64,000 nucleotides of DNA from Lachnospiraceae bacterium (GTDB lineage Bacteria > Bacillota > Clostridia > Lachnospirales > Lachnospiraceae), in contig JAKSHY010000003.1 in NCBI GenBank assembly GCA_024399135.1, positions 124,001 through 188,000 on the forward strand. Direction: 5' to 3'. Below the pieces are notes generated by a model that ran no database searches, was not told the DNA's origin, and worked only from the letters and a program-made list of their open reading frames with translations. Shown piece after piece: positions 52,074 through 59,534 of this stretch. Both the position numbers and the translations under genes were made by a program. The stretch's first letter is position 1, and each line of letters begins with the position of its first letter.

Positions 52074-53381
52074 TTAAAACAGATTTTCCATCATTGAAAC
52101 TGTCTCTTCGAAGCTAAATTTATCTTCTGTACTTTGAAGAAGAAAATCATTGACTGAACCAATCTTTTGAATTGCATTATCAATATCCGGATTAGAGCCT
52201 GACTTATAGGCACCAATGTTAATCAGATCTTCTGCTTCGTTATATGTTGCCAATACATTCTTTAGTTTTCCTGCTGCCGCCTTATGTTCCTTAGCAGCTA
52301 TCTGCGACATACATCTACTGATACTCTGCAAAACATCAATGGCAGGATAGTGATTCTTATGTGCAAGCTTTCTGTTAAGCATTATATGACCATCAAGAAT
52401 AGAACGCGCCGTATCAGTTATAGGCTCATTAAAGTCATCACCATCAACGAGGACTGTGTACAGTCCTGTTATAGACCCTTTGTCAGAACAGCCTGCTCTT
52501 TCTAAAAGTTTAGGCAATTCTGAATATACAGACGGCGGATATCCTCTTGATACAGGAGGTTCGCCTGATGCTAATCCAATTTCTCTTTGGGCCATACAAA
52601 ATCTGGTCATAGAATCCATCATCAGAAGAACATCTTTTCCCTGGTCTCTATAATATTCAGCTATGGCTGTTGCTGTCTGAGCAGCCTTCTTTCTTTCCAG
52701 TGCAGGTCTGTCCGATGTTGCTATTACAACAACCGAACGCTTCATACCCTCAGGACCTAAGTCCCTTTCTATGAATTCTCTAACCTCACGGCCTCGCTCT
52801 CCAATAAGAGCAATTACATTAATATCAGCCTTGGTATTCCTGGCGAACATTCCCATCAATGTTGACTTACCAACACCGGAGCCCGCGAATATACCAATTC
52901 TCTGACCTTTGCCAACTGTTATTAGTCCATCAACCGCCTTAACCCCCAATGGAAGTACGTCTGAAATAATTTTTCTCGACATAGGATCAGGCGCCGGAGC
53001 ATCTATTGGATAATCAACTCCACCTAATATTTCTCCCTGATTAGGTCTTCCAAGTCCGTCAAGTGTCATTCCAAGAAGAGAATCAGCGACCTTAATCATC
53101 AATGGATGGCCTGTGTTCTCAACACTACTACCCGGACCTATTCCTTCAACATTATCATATGGCATGAGAAGGTTCTTTCCCTCTTTAAAACCTACTATTT
53201 CAGCCATGGCAGGTTCAACCCTGTCCGAAAGATGTGAAGGATAAATATAACATACATCGCCTAATTTCGCCTGTGGACCAGCCGTTTCAACTGTGAGTCC
53301 TACAGCATTCACAACCTTTCCTCTAACCTTGAAAAGTCTATCGTTATATATGCTGTTATATTTATTCAAATCTATGTTCAT
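52074..53381 (-). CDS. fliI: Flagellum-specific ATPase FliI
   Basis: Hexameric ATPase that energises substrate entry into the export gate. The 435-residue protein shows Walker A (GIFAGSGVGKSTLMGMFARN, about 164-183), the GERGREVREFI block, Walker B (VLLMMDSMTRF) and PPSVYSELPKLLERAG, all typical of FliI and related to F1-beta. It comes 30 bases after fliH. All catalytic motifs are intact. Confidence 0.96.
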   Translation of the reverse strand: MNIDLNKYNSIYNDRLFKVRGKVVNAVGLTVETAGPQAKLGDVCYIYPSHLSDRVEPAMAEIVGFKEGKNLLMPYDNVEGIGPGSSVENTGHPLMIKVADSLLGMTLDGLGRPNQGEILGGVDYPIDAPAPDPMSRKIISDVLPLGVKAVDGLITVGKGQRIGIFAGSGVGKSTLMGMFARNTKADINVIALIGERGREVREFIERDLGPEGMKRSVVVIATSDRPALERKKAAQTATAIAEYYRDQGKDVLLMMDSMTRFCMAQREIGLASGEPPVSRGYPPSVYSELPKLLERAGCSDKGSITGLYTVLVDGDDFNEPITDTARSILDGHIMLNRKLAHKNHYPAIDVLQSISRCMSQIAAKEHKAAAGKLKNVLATYNEAEDLINIGAYKSGSNPDIDNAIQKIGSVNDFLLQSTEDKFSFEETVSMMENLF

Positions 53382-53411
53382 ACTAATCTCTTTAATAGCA
53401 TCTATAAGCTT

Positions 53412-54392
53412 TTATTGATAAGCTAAAAGCATGAGTTTTCTTTTTAGTTCACTAAGCTCTGTCTCTAAAGAACAGTCAAATATACCATTAGAGGTCTCTA
53501 TCATAGCGCCACCTTCATTCAATGTGGCATCCTGAATGAATTCAATACGATCCTCTGTCATTCCGGTTTCAACTAAAATATCGTCCTTATTCTCCATCAC
53601 CATCTGGTAATCAGTTTTCGAAATATGAACTATAATTCCTGATGAGCTTTCCGAACTATTAATAGCATCAGCCAACAAGCCAAAGATAATGCCCCTGTAG
53701 GATTCAAAATCTACTTTGAAGATATGCTGATATATATCAGTAATCTTATCAACCAGCATAGGCTCTATCTCAGAGAGCTGCCTTTCATATTCTTCAGCCA
53801 TTTCTCTTCCCTGTCTTTCAAGGTCAGAACGCATGGCCTCCAATTCCTCCATGGCACTTTGATTTCCAGCGGCATATCCTTCCTGCCAGCCTTCTTCATT
53901 CGCCCTTTGCTTTATTTCCATAGCCTCATTATTAGCATTATCAATAATAGAAGCAGCCTCTTGTCTTAGTGACTCAATTTCTGCTCTTACCTCAACAAGC
54001 TCATCTGACTGATTGTTAGTAGGCGGTTGCATCGATGAATAGTCAGCAGCCACAAAGCCATCGTTCTCATAGCCAGACATTTCAGACTGACCTTCATCAT
54101 ACTGGCCTTCCTCATACTGTCCATCGGCATACCCTGGGCTATTGCCTCCAAGGATAACACCTGTTGCAGAATCGTCACTAAGTAGCGCATCAAGATTTTT
54201 CGCCTGAAGTCCAGCCGAGAATTCTGAATTCTCATCGCCATTATCAATATTATTCTGGTCACCGAAAATAAGATTAAGTCTCGCTCTTCGCTCCTCTTCT
54301 TCTCTGACCCTCTGTTCTACTAAATTATTAGAGTCAACCATTCTGGTATCATCTTCTACCGATACCCAGTAACCCTTTAGTAAATTAGACAA
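53412..54392 (-). CDS. fliH: Flagellar assembly protein FliH
   Basis: Regulator and peripheral stalk of the FliI ATPase. The 326-residue protein is longer than usual because of an acidic, low-complexity segment (about 85-125) with repeated Gly-Gln-Tyr/Glu motifs (DGQYEEGQYDEGQSEMSGYE). A coiled coil follows (about 135-210; QEGYAAGNQSAMEELEAM), and a C-terminal globular domain (about 215-326) binds FliI. It overlaps fliG by eight bases. Confidence 0.88.
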   Translation of the reverse strand: MSNLLKGYWVSVEDDTRMVDSNNLVEQRVREEEERRARLNLIFGDQNNIDNGDENSEFSAGLQAKNLDALLSDDSATGVILGGNSPGYADGQYEEGQYDEGQSEMSGYENDGFVAADYSSMQPPTNNQSDELVEVRAEIESLRQEAASIIDNANNEAMEIKQRANEEGWQEGYAAGNQSAMEELEAMRSDLERQGREMAEEYERQLSEIEPMLVDKITDIYQHIFKVDFESYRGIIFGLLADAINSSESSSGIIVHISKTDYQMVMENKDDILVETGMTEDRIEFIQDATLNEGGAMIETSNGIFDCSLETELSELKRKLMLLAYQ

Positions 54393-55401
54393 TTATCTCG
54401 TCACCTCCACCTCTAGAGATAACAATTTCACCAGCGTCCTCAAGCTTACGAATAACAGAAACAATCTTCTGCTGAGCTTCCTCTACATCCTTCATACGTA
54501 CAGGTCCCATGAATTCCATATCTTCCTTGATCATTGTTACCAAACGTTTAGACAAGTTATTGAAGATAGCAGTCTGTACCTGTTCATTAGAACCCTTAAG
54601 GGCAACTGCAAGGTCATTATTTTCAACATCACGAAGAACTCTCTGAATAGCTCTATCATCAAGAAGCAAGATATCTTCGAATACGAACATCTTCTTACGA
54701 ATCTCATCTGCAAGTTCTGGCTCTTCGATTTCGAGTGTTTCCATGATATGTTTTTCTGTACCACGGTCTACTGTATTTAAAATCTCAACGACAGCATCTA
54801 CGCCACCGATGATTGTGTAATCCTGGTTAACAAGTGATGCCAGTTTAGATTCAAGCACCTTTTCAACCTCTTTAATAACATCAGGAGATGTTCTGTCCAT
54901 AACAGCTATACGCTTCGCAACATCGGCCTGTCTGTCAGGTGGAAGTGCTGATACAATCTGTGCTGACTGAGTAGCCGGAAGGTACGAAAGAATAAGGGCT
55001 ATAGTCTGTGGATGCTCATCCTGAATGAAGTTAAAGAGCTGAGAAGCATCTGTCTTTCGTACGAATTCGAAAGGCTTAACCTGAAGCGATGCAGTAAGCT
55101 TACTGATAACGTCCATGGCCTTGTCATTACCAAATGACTTCTCCAAAAGGTCTCTTGCGTAGTTAATACCACCCTCGGCAATATACTGCTGTGCAAGACA
55201 TATCTGATAGAATTCATCAATAACAGCCTCCTTAATCTGAGGAGTGATTGATCTTGTGTTGGCAATCTCAAGTGTTAATTCTTCAATTTCTTCTTCTTTT
55301 AAATGTTTAAAGATAGTTGCTGATCTTTCTGGTCCGAGCGCAATTAAAAGAACTGCTGCCTTCTGTACTCCGCCTAAACTATCATCCTGAAACCTAGCCA
55401 T
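54385..55401 (-). CDS. fliG: Flagellar motor switch protein FliG
   Basis: Rotor protein contacted by MotA to make torque. The 338-residue protein has the three FliG domains: N-terminal (GVQKAAVLLIALGPERSATI), middle with the EHPQ motif (IQDEHPQTIALILSYLPATQ, about 132-151) and C-terminal with torque-helix charges (about 240-330; MFVFEDILLLDDRAIQRVLR). It is four bases after fliF. Length is normal. Confidence 0.97.
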   Translation of the reverse strand: MARFQDDSLGGVQKAAVLLIALGPERSATIFKHLKEEEIEELTLEIANTRSITPQIKEAVIDEFYQICLAQQYIAEGGINYARDLLEKSFGNDKAMDVISKLTASLQVKPFEFVRKTDASQLFNFIQDEHPQTIALILSYLPATQSAQIVSALPPDRQADVAKRIAVMDRTSPDVIKEVEKVLESKLASLVNQDYTIIGGVDAVVEILNTVDRGTEKHIMETLEIEEPELADEIRKKMFVFEDILLLDDRAIQRVLRDVENNDLAVALKGSNEQVQTAIFNNLSKRLVTMIKEDMEFMGPVRMKDVEEAQQKIVSVIRKLEDAGEIVISRGGGDEIIV

Positions 55402-55404
55402 TAC

Positions 55405-57006
55405 TTACCCCCAATCCTCGGTCAGCCAGTTACGCAAAAGGTTAGCTGACGCCTCTGGATTATCATCAACGAATTTTTCTATTAATCGACGAGTCTCAGA
55501 AACCTGCTCTGTCGAAATATCCTCAAGATCAGATTCTGGCTGTGACTGAAGAAGTGTTTCAACAGTAAGCTCTTCTGGTTCTTCTGGAGCCTTCTCCTGC
55601 TTCATACTTCTTAATACTACGAATACTAATAGCGCAAGAATTACGATTATCAGTGCAATCGTCATCACATCTGTTGCCGAAATACCAAGACCTTCCTTGT
55701 CTATGAACATATTCTCCGAATAAGCAACAATTGAAATATTCGATGTATTAAAGCCAGTCGCCTTAGCAACCATATCATAGATGCTGTCATCTACCGGTGA
55801 AACTGTACGTGCCTGATTAGCAAGCTTGTACTCTTCCCATGAAATACCATCTAAGAATCCCTGAGCCTTAACATCCTCTTCTCTTACTACCACTACCTTA
55901 GTCAGGGCCAAAGATATAGATGAATTACTATAATTAACTGCACCGGCCGGAGTCGACTTATCTGTGATTTTTTCTGATGGAAGATAATTTCTTTCAATTT
56001 CCTCAACCGTTGAAGATGACTGCTGATTATCCTGCCATACATATTCTGTATCACCATTAGAATCAGTTCCCGGAACATCCTGATTTCCGTTAGTTGATTC
56101 TGAGTTATAGGTTCTTTCAGATGATAGATAGCCCTGTGACTGTCCATCCTCTACATAATACTGATGATCTGTTTCTGAATATGAGCTAAAATCTACATCG
56201 AGATTAACTGCAACCTCTGCCTTACTGTATTCACCAGTTCCTAATACTACCTGTCTTACTTCCTGCTTAACTACATTCTCGAACTGAGACTTAACCGAAA
56301 GCTGAGTACTTGCTGTTCCTGATACACTGTAATTATCAGCCCCTGAGAATAATGTATTACCATTAGTATCCATGATAACTATATTCTCGTCAGACTTATT
56401 ACCAATTGCTACAGCAACCGCATGTGCAAGTCCTGCTGCCTGATCATTATTAAGCTCATTACCATCAAGATCCACCAAAACCCATGCTGACGAATCCTCA
56501 TCCTTAGAGATTAGTGTTCCATCGTTATCTGGAATATAAAGATCTACTACTGCGCTCTTAACGAAGCTGAACTTTCCAATGATATCCTGAGCTAATCTAT
56601 TCTCAAGATATACCTCATATCTTTTCTGCTTGTCAGATTCTGTAGTTGAAAATCCACCATCAGTTACATTATCAATAGTGTAAGCACTTGACTGAATATC
56701 GTTAGCACCAAGTAAAAGGTTAGCCTCTGACTGCTGGTTTTTATTAATCTTAATCTGGTATCCATCATCTGACACCTGATAATCGAGACCTTCTCCAGCT
56801 AATAATTCCGAAACCTCAGAAGCTTCCTTCGTAGTATTACAGTTTAATAAAACTATATACTGAGGCTGGCTTAATATAGTAATCACTATAGCAAGAGCTA
56901 AAATAACTCCCGCTGCAGCTGCTACGATATATGTCTTTTGTTTAGTTGTAAATCTGTTCCACCAATCAAGAACCTTTTGAAGAAGTTCTTTTAATTTATC
57001 AGGCAT
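55405..57006 (-). CDS. fliF: Flagellar MS-ring protein FliF
   Basis: Forms the membrane ring that founds the basal body. The 533-residue protein has membrane helices near 25-46 and 443-463. Between them is the YscJ/FliF ring-building domain (about 48-225; LNCNTTKEASEVSELLAGEG and RYEVYLENRLAQDIIGKFSF), followed by a Ser/Asn/Gln-rich middle. The C-terminal cytoplasmic segment (SANLLRNWLTED) binds FliG. It is the fourth gene of the operon, 57 bases after fliE. Confidence 0.96.
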   Translation of the reverse strand: MPDKLKELLQKVLDWWNRFTTKQKTYIVAAAAGVILALAIVITILSQPQYIVLLNCNTTKEASEVSELLAGEGLDYQVSDDGYQIKINKNQQSEANLLLGANDIQSSAYTIDNVTDGGFSTTESDKQKRYEVYLENRLAQDIIGKFSFVKSAVVDLYIPDNDGTLISKDEDSSAWVLVDLDGNELNNDQAAGLAHAVAVAIGNKSDENIVIMDTNGNTLFSGADNYSVSGTASTQLSVKSQFENVVKQEVRQVVLGTGEYSKAEVAVNLDVDFSSYSETDHQYYVEDGQSQGYLSSERTYNSESTNGNQDVPGTDSNGDTEYVWQDNQQSSSTVEEIERNYLPSEKITDKSTPAGAVNYSNSSISLALTKVVVVREEDVKAQGFLDGISWEEYKLANQARTVSPVDDSIYDMVAKATGFNTSNISIVAYSENMFIDKEGLGISATDVMTIALIIVILALLVFVVLRSMKQEKAPEEPEELTVETLLQSQPESDLEDISTEQVSETRRLIEKFVDDNPEASANLLRNWLTEDWG

Positions 57007-57063
57007 TAGTCCATACTCCGATTACAAATATATTTGAATATATCAAGTCATGCAAAACGCATA

Positions 57064-57378
57064 TTAAATCTGCATCTGCATTATTTCTCTGTAGGCATCC
57101 AGAACCTTGTCTCTGACAGCTACAGTATACTGAAGTGATGTCTGAGCCTTCTGAAGCGCTATTGTTAATTCATGTGTATTATCTGTCTCACCTAAAGCCC
57201 ACTTAAGTTCTTCATTCTCAGCATCTGAAAGATATGAGTTAGTAACACTTAAGTTCTCGACAGCCTTATCAAAAAGAGATGCGAATTCACCTGTTGATTC
57301 GATGTTCGCAATTGATGAATTATCTGCTGCCTTCTGAATTGCTTTAGAAGATATATTATAAAATGACGAAATATCCAT
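57064..57378 (-). CDS. fliE: Flagellar hook-basal body protein FliE
   Basis: Joins the MS ring to the rod. The 104-residue protein shows the conserved C-terminal half (ETDNTHELTIALQKAQTSLQ and YTVAVRDKVLDAYREIMQMQ). It lies after flgC with a 42-base gap, in the usual flgB-flgC-fliE order. Length is normal. Confidence 0.95.
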   Translation of the reverse strand: MDISSFYNISSKAIQKAADNSSIANIESTGEFASLFDKAVENLSVTNSYLSDAENEELKWALGETDNTHELTIALQKAQTSLQYTVAVRDKVLDAYREIMQMQI

Positions 57379-57420
57379 TTACTTCTCCTTTAGAATAATA
57401 TCCTTAACCTGCCAATATTA

Positions 57421-57873
57421 TTAACTGTTGCCGCCCATCGTAAGTCCTGTTGTTGCAATGGACTTTGATGTATTAAATGCAGTTGCATTCGCTTCATATG
57501 CACGGGAAGAATCAATAAGGTTAGTCATTTCTGTAACGATGTTAACATTAGGATAAGTTACATATCCATTCTCATCAGCATCTGGATGGGATGGATCATA
57601 TACCATATTCATCTGTGTCCAGTTATCTTCCGAAACCTTCGAAACCTTAACTCCCTGACCTGTATACTGTTCTGTAGCTCTTCCTAAATACGAGCTGAAG
57701 GTTGAAGGAGTTGCCTTTTTTTCTTCGAATGTTACGACCTTACGCTTATATGGTCCGCCTTCAGCAGTACGTGTCGTATTAACATTAGCCACGTTCTCTG
57801 CTATTACGTCCATTCTGTATCTTTCTGCTGTCATTCCTGAAGCATTAATATTAAATGAATTAAAAATACTCAT
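57421..57873 (-). CDS. flgC: Flagellar proximal rod protein FlgC
   Basis: A rod component. The 150-residue protein has the N-terminal rod signature (GMTAERYRMDVIAENVANVN) and the C-terminal helix (VNIVTEMTNLIDSSRAYEAN). The central part includes YDPSHPDADENGYVTYPNV, typical of FlgC. It is 11 bases after flgB. Confidence 0.96.
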   Translation of the reverse strand: MSIFNSFNINASGMTAERYRMDVIAENVANVNTTRTAEGGPYKRKVVTFEEKKATPSTFSSYLGRATEQYTGQGVKVSKVSEDNWTQMNMVYDPSHPDADENGYVTYPNVNIVTEMTNLIDSSRAYEANATAFNTSKSIATTGLTMGGNS

Positions 57874-57884
57874 AATCTACCTCC

Positions 57885-58274
57885 TTACTTCATAACCATC
57901 TGAAGATTACTGAATTCCTGATTGATACTGTGCATAAGACCCTGATACTTGATCTGGTTAGAAGCAAGTTCAACACCTTCTGTATCAATATCAACGTTAT
58001 TTCCATCAAGACGATATGAGAAGTTCTGAGCGTCAGTAAATACTCTTGGCTTAAGCTGTGCTGTCTTTAAATTAGCAACCTTAGCATCAACTGACTTATA
58101 TCTGAAATTGCCAAGGGCATGCCTTAGCTGATCCTCGAAATTAATATCCTGCCTTTTGTAGCCAGGAGTGTTAACGTTAGCCATGTTATTAGCTAAAACT
58201 TCATTTCTCTCCCAAGCTGCATCAGCAGTTTTTCCAAGGACATTAATATAATCATAAACATTAGTGTTAATCAT
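57885..58274 (-). CDS. flgB: Flagellar proximal rod protein FlgB
   Basis: First gene of the fla/che operon, a rod component of 129 residues. The start at 58274 is chosen because GGAGG lies six bases before that ATG; the open frame extends seven codons upstream over the ribosome site. Typical motifs are RNEVLANNMANVNTPGYKRQ and the C-terminal NQIKYQGLMHSINQEFSNLQ. The upstream region carries the operon promoter candidate and two palindromes. Confidence 0.96.
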   Translation of the reverse strand: MINTNVYDYINVLGKTADAAWERNEVLANNMANVNTPGYKRQDINFEDQLRHALGNFRYKSVDAKVANLKTAQLKPRVFTDAQNFSYRLDGNNVDIDTEGVELASNQIKYQGLMHSINQEFSNLQMVMK

Positions 58275-58359
58275 ATATTTCCTCCATATGGGCATAATCC
58301 ACCCACCCTACTTAATTATATAGAAAATACTAAAAAAGACAAGGTGTTTTTGGTCAAAA

Positions 58360-58377
58360 ACCACATCATATAGTGGT
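58360..58377. promoter_or_regulatory. Palindrome 1, candidate operator just downstream of the flgB transcription start
   Basis: ACCAC-N8-GTGGT with inner bases ATCATATA. It shares ACCAC and ATATAGTGG with palindrome 2. The position at about +7 to +24 would suit a repressor. Confidence 0.5.
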
Positions 58378-58480
58378 CACACGTGTTGACATAATACCAT
58401 ATCTTGTCATTTAAACCGTCGAGAAATGCCGATTTTTCAAGGGTTTTAGGGTTATGACTTGTATTTTCATGGTTACATAA

Positions 58481-58496
58481 CCACTATATATAGTGG
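58481..58496. promoter_or_regulatory. Palindrome 2, perfect 16-base inverted repeat
   Basis: CCACTATATATAGTGG is its own reverse complement. It lies about 100 bases upstream of the predicted flgB start and just after the codY terminator. Confidence 0.55.
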
Positions 58497-58533
58497 CGTT
58501 AAAATATTTTTGGTACTTTAGTACCTCAGGAAT

Positions 58534-58573
58534 AAAAATAAGGGATTTATGTGCGGCGCTACATAAATCCCTT
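58534..58573 (-). terminator. Rho-independent terminator of codY
   Basis: A 13-bp perfect stem (AAGGGATTTATGT / ACATAAATCCCTT) with an eight-base GC-rich loop; on the minus strand TTATTTTTATT follows. It separates codY from the fla/che operon. Confidence 0.88.
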
Positions 58574-58634
58574 TAAACCTGTTATTCCTTTAAACATCCT
58601 GCTATCGATATCCAAATGGATATCTGATAAGCAA

Positions 58635-59414
58635 TTATTTAGTTTGCTTCAATTTGTTAATCTCTTCAAAAACCATGTCATTGAGTACCTTGATGTAGGT
58701 TCCCTTCATTCCTGAGGACCTGCTTTCAATGACGCCTGCCGATTCGAATTTTCGAAGCGCATTAACTATAACTGATCTTGTTATACCTACTCTATCGGCT
58801 ATTTTCGACGCAACCAATATACCTTCGGTACCATTTAATTCTTCAAATATATGAATTACTGCTTCCATCTCCGAATATGAAAGTGTATTAATAGCTGACT
58901 GAATAACTGCAAGCTTCCTTGTTTCCTCTGCTGATTCTTCATTAACAGCCCTTAACATTTCAAGACCTACAACTGTAGTTCCATACTCGCAGAGGATAAT
59001 ATCGTCAATTTCGAAGCTCTGCTGTGATTTATAAATAAATAGTGTTCCTAATCTTTCACCGGCTATTTCAATTGGTGTGATCAGTGCATTAAACTTATTA
59101 ACATCAGCCTCATTAAAGCCAAGTGTTTCAAGGTTAACGTTCTCCTTGGTAGAAAGTACTGAAAGAAGTCTTTCGTTAAGCATCGAATCGATGAATCCAC
59201 CTACACGGTCCACTATCATATCTGTGATAGAATCAACACCGTCAGCATATCCTATGCCAAGTACCTTACCTTTCTTGGATATTACTAATACGTTAGAATT
59301 AAGAATCTCACACAGTACTGAGCAGATATCATTAAATACTACCTTGCTCGAATTATTATTGTGAAGAAGTTTGCCAATCTTTCGTGTTTTATCCAAAAGT
59401 TGAACACTACTCAT
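58635..59414 (-). CDS. codY: Global transcription regulator CodY
   Basis: Senses branched-chain amino acids and GTP and represses genes not needed in rich conditions, in Bacillus including motility genes. The start at 59414 (GGAGG eight bases upstream) gives the normal N-terminus MSSVQLLDKTRKIGKLLHNN; the frame runs 14 codons further up. The 259-residue protein has the GAF sensor domain (about 1-155) and the winged HTH (about 200-250; ILVASKIADRVGITRSVIVN, ALRKFESAGVIESRSSGMKG). It lies between topA and flgB, as in Bacillus, but lacks the xerC-hslVU (codV-clpQY) genes that precede it there. Confidence 0.97.
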   Translation of the reverse strand: MSSVQLLDKTRKIGKLLHNNNSSKVVFNDICSVLCEILNSNVLVISKKGKVLGIGYADGVDSITDMIVDRVGGFIDSMLNERLLSVLSTKENVNLETLGFNEADVNKFNALITPIEIAGERLGTLFIYKSQQSFEIDDIILCEYGTTVVGLEMLRAVNEESAEETRKLAVIQSAINTLSYSEMEAVIHIFEELNGTEGILVASKIADRVGITRSVIVNALRKFESAGVIESRSSGMKGTYIKVLNDMVFEEINKLKQTK

Positions 59415-59418
59415 TAAA

Positions 59419-59449
59419 AATACCTCCATATAACCACTATGGAGGTATT
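59419..59449 (-). promoter_or_regulatory. Inverted repeat covering the codY ribosome-binding site
   Basis: AATACCTCCATA and TATGGAGGTATT are perfectly complementary over 12 bases with a seven-base spacer. In RNA reading through from topA, the codY GGAGG would be paired with CCUCC. RNA from the predicted codY promoter starts inside the first arm and would be free. Confidence 0.65.
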
Positions 59450-59475
59450 TTAACATACATTTTTAGTTTAATCAA
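59447..59475 (-). promoter_or_regulatory. Candidate codY promoter
   Basis: On the minus strand TTGATT (59475-59470) and TAAAAT (59452-59447) are 17 bases apart, with TGT before the -10 as an extended element. The start is expected near 59440, leaving a leader of about 26 bases. Confidence 0.65.
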
Positions 59476-59478
59476 GGT

Positions 59479-59493
59479 AATTGTCTGACAATT
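59479..59493. promoter_or_regulatory. CodY-box-like palindrome upstream of the codY promoter
   Basis: AATTGTCTGACAATT agrees with the published CodY consensus AATTTTCWGAAAATT at 13 of 15 positions, and the two differences are symmetric. It ends four bases before the -35 box, suggesting autoregulation. Confidence 0.6.
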
Positions 59494-59534
59494 CACTTCT
59501 GTTATGCGTCACATCACCTTAATAGGATTTCGTT

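Larger units (their letters stand above)
58275..58533 (-). promoter_or_regulatory. fla/che operon control region with twin palindromes
   Basis: This 259-base stretch has no ORF. On the minus strand an extended -10 (TGG then TATTAT, 58396-58391) suggests a start near 58384. An 18-base near-palindrome (58360-58377) lies just after that start. A 16-base perfect palindrome CCACTATATATAGTGG (58481-58496) lies upstream; the two centres are exactly 120 bases apart and the sequences differ at only three inner positions. Both could be sites for one dimeric regulator. Confidence 0.55.

Noticed and set aside
58310-58335. TATTTTCTATATAATT near flgB as CodY box for fla/che control
   Set aside because: About five mismatches; no better than chance in this AT-rich stretch.
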